Assembly: GCF_900102625.1 (NCBI RefSeq)
Contig: NZ_FMZC01000001.1
Coordinates: 1 to 64,000, forward strand
Source of the DNA: Paracidovorax valerianellae
GTDB lineage: Bacteria > Pseudomonadota > Gammaproteobacteria > Burkholderiales > Burkholderiaceae_C
Length of the DNA stretch: 64,000 nt
Direction of reading: 5' to 3'
Part shown: positions 62,339 through 64,000 of the stretch, piece after piece
How positions within the stretch are numbered: the stretch's first letter is position 1
How the letters are laid out: the number at the start of each line of letters is the position of its first letter
The notes under the pieces: generated by a model
The model's input: the letters and a program-made list of their open reading frames with translations, nothing else
Database searches by the model: none
What the model was told of the DNA's origin: nothing
Made by a program: the position numbers and the translations under genes

Positions 62339-64000
62339 ATGCCTTCGCGCCTACCGCCCCGCACTGCCAGCACGCCCCAGTCGCCTTCAAAGACCGTGAA
62401 ACGCGATCATGCGATCGCCGCATGGGTCGACGCGCTGCGCAGGAAGGCGGATGCCGCCACGCTGGCGCGCCTGCCCACGCTGTCCGATGCCGATGCGGCC
62501 CAGGTCATGGCACGGCTGCGAGGCGATGCGCCTGCGCAAGCGCCTGAAAGCGTAGTCAACGCAGCCGAGGCCGAGAGCCCGTCAGCTACCCAAGACCAGT
62601 TTCAGCCGCGCATCACGCTGCAAACGCTGGGCCGTGGCGAGGGACTGCTGGGCTTGCGTCCCCACGGCCCCATCGGCCCGCGCGGGGATCAGGTCACTCT
62701 GGCGCACATCGACTGGACCTACCGCACGCCCACCGGGGCGACGTGGGAAACACCCGCGCCCACCTCGGTGCTTAACAGCCGGCCGCCCGCCGTTCAAGAG
62801 CTGTACGACACCGGCGGCCCGGTGGTGCGCTTGCAGCGCGACGTGGCTGCGGAGGCCGATGCCATCGACTTCGTGCGCGACCTGGGCTTGCTGCCGGTGC
62901 CGGAATCCGCATTGCAGTGGCGCGACCGGGCGCACGCTCCGGTATTGGGCCCGGTGTGGACACTGCCGCAGGAAGCCGCATTCGGCGACTTCTGGGCCGA
63001 ACAGGTGCCGAAGTTGCAATCGCGAGGCTGGGCGGTTGTGGTGCTGCCGGGCTTTGCCCACGAAAGCGTACCGGTCCAGCGCTGGACGCTACGCATCGAT
63101 CCCGACACCGGCGAATGGCTGGGCAAACAGGTGGCCGGCCCGCTGGGCGAGCGCGAGCGCCCCGTGCAAAAGCTCCATCTGCCTGAGCGCGAAGGCGCCT
63201 GGCTGCTCAGCCTGGGGATCGAGGTGGACGGAGAAAGCCTGGACCTCGCCCCGCTGCTGGCCGACCTGCTCCAGCGCGAGCGGCGTTGGCTGAACGCCGC
63301 GCAACTGGCCGCCATCGACGACCACGCTATCGTTTCGCTGCGAGCGCCCGGGGGGCGCCGCATCGATGCCCCGGCTGCGCCGCTGAAAGCCATCGTCGGC
63401 GCGCTGGTCGATTTGCTGACCGACCCGCTGCGCAATGCCAACCGGCAGCGCCAGGATGGCGACCCGTTGCGGATCGGGCTAGGGCCATGGGAAGTACGCC
63501 GCCTGGAAGCGCTGCGCGCAGGCCTCGTGCAGGCACACCGCGTGGGCATGGTGAACGGCTGGGACAACGCCTGGCAACTGCAGGGCGATGCGGGCCTGGC
63601 GCAATTGACGCAGCGGCTGAAAGGCGTCGGGCCGCCGCCAACCGTCGCCGCGCCCGCAGGCCTGGGTGTTCGGCTGCGCCCTTACCAGCTCGACGGCTTG
63701 GCGTGGCTGCAGTATTTGCGCGCCCAGGGGCTGGGCGGCATCCTGGCCGACGACATGGGCCTGGGGAAAACCGCGCAGGCGCTGGCGCACGTGCTCACCG
63801 AGAAAGAAGCCGGCCGCCTCGCGCACCCGGCGCTCGTCGTGCTGCCGACTTCGCTGCTGTTCAACTGGCAGGCCGAGGCGCAGCGCATGGCGCCCGGGCT
63901 GCGCGTGCTGTCGCTGCACGGCCCCGACCGCCGCGAGCGGTTTGCTCAAATCGCCCGGCACGACCTGGTGCTGACGACCTATCCGCTGATGTGGCGCGAC
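62339..64000 (+). CDS. SNF2-family helicase, N-terminal part (runs off the window)
   Basis: An open frame of 554 codons without a stop, from ATG 62339 to the window end. Residues 1-440 are a poorly conserved N-terminal region typical of bacterial HepA/SNF2-like proteins. From ~441 the ATPase core begins: VRLRPYQLDGLAWLQYLRAQ (Q motif region), Walker A DDMGLGKT, and ALVVLPTSLLFNWQAEA (motif Ia). The DExx box and helicase C domain must lie beyond the window. Likely a DNA translocase that remodels protein-DNA complexes. Confidence 0.88.
   Translation, partial: MPSRLPPRTASTPQSPSKTVKRDHAIAAWVDALRRKADAATLARLPTLSDADAAQVMARLRGDAPAQAPESVVNAAEAESPSATQDQFQPRITLQTLGRGEGLLGLRPHGPIGPRGDQVTLAHIDWTYRTPTGATWETPAPTSVLNSRPPAVQELYDTGGPVVRLQRDVAAEADAIDFVRDLGLLPVPESALQWRDRAHAPVLGPVWTLPQEAAFGDFWAEQVPKLQSRGWAVVVLPGFAHESVPVQRWTLRIDPDTGEWLGKQVAGPLGERERPVQKLHLPEREGAWLLSLGIEVDGESLDLAPLLADLLQRERRWLNAAQLAAIDDHAIVSLRAPGGRRIDAPAAPLKAIVGALVDLLTDPLRNANRQRQDGDPLRIGLGPWEVRRLEALRAGLVQAHRVGMVNGWDNAWQLQGDAGLAQLTQRLKGVGPPPTVAAPAGLGVRLRPYQLDGLAWLQYLRAQGLGGILADDMGLGKTAQALAHVLTEKEAGRLAHPALVVLPTSLLFNWQAEAQRMAPGLRVLSLHGPDRRERFAQIARHDLVLTTYPLMWRD

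Noticed and set aside
62329-62547. 72-aa frame starting at ATG 62329
   Set aside because: It overlaps the helicase N-terminus in another frame; the helicase frame from 62339 is continuous to the window end with SNF2 motifs.

Overview
The window is high-GC, densely packed DNA of a betaproteobacterium, most probably a plant-associated Acidovorax or Paracidovorax (Comamonadaceae). Three things suggest this. The gluconate/Entner-Doudoroff, TRAP and PrpE genes are of Comamonadaceae type. A dispersed repeat with a GCGCTGGAGGCC core is present in at least six copies. A protein-kinase gene has a perfect HrpX-type PIP box (TTCGG-N15-TTCGG) upstream, which points to a type III secretion pathogen. The assignment comes from protein and motif recognition, not from a search.

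Layout. 1-1150: the end of an IS5-type transposase and a lower-GC islet with two small unknown genes. 1155-5428: MATE and MFS transporters, a MarR regulator divergent from a thioesterase, and glyoxalase I. 5568-12954: a complete gluconate module (gntK, TRAP transporter dctQ-dctM-dctP, edd, eda) with a divergent LacI-type regulator and two matching operator palindromes. 13072-16718: OmpA-like protein, ChaC, PdxH, AEC transporter, GNAT. 16824-19248: an orphan low-GC gene and an aspartate carbamoyltransferase with an N-terminal helix-turn-helix-like extension. 19391-25744: a probable zinc operon (Zur-type regulator, ABC ATPase and permease, three small periplasmic/DUF proteins, ZnuD-like receptor). 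25848-26518: a two-gene cassette resembling a membrane toxin and its immunity protein. 26631-30504: MsrA, TetR, PCMT, rhodanese, TolC. 30519-32063: PIP-box kinase effector candidate. 32229-42185: SnoaL-like protein, Pat-like acetyltransferase, an unknown overlapping two-gene cassette, a LexA box, a ParD-like/methionine aminopeptidase pair, and WaaA, nitrilase and phosphomannomutase. 42428-53736: Ada-AlkA and Ogt repair proteins, a DMT transporter, a five-PAS GGDEF/EAL protein, PrpE and a chemoreceptor. 53792-58093: a P450-type RiPP gene cluster. 58150-64000: isochorismatase, PQQ sugar dehydrogenase, NlpC/P60 protein, small membrane proteins and an SNF2 helicase cut by the window edge.

The most notable item is at 53792-58093. 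A 26-codon gene at 55559-55639 encodes a peptide ending in GYIYTY. It is followed by two strong perfect hairpins, a cytochrome P450 with an altered I-helix, and a PAPS sulfotransferase. Divergently placed are a SAM methyltransferase and a second sulfotransferase-like gene. Size, aromatic C-terminus and partner enzymes match the logic of P450-crosslinked RiPPs (cittilin and biarylitide type). The added sulfotransferases suggest a crosslinked, possibly methylated and sulfated tyrosine peptide that may be undescribed.

Secondary candidates are the HTH-fused PyrB with a palindrome just upstream of its start, the SOS-box/ParD-like/MetAP locus, the PIP-box kinase, the toxin/immunity-like pair, the unknown overlapping soluble-plus-membrane pair at 35635-37052, and the dispersed repeat that has entered reading frames.
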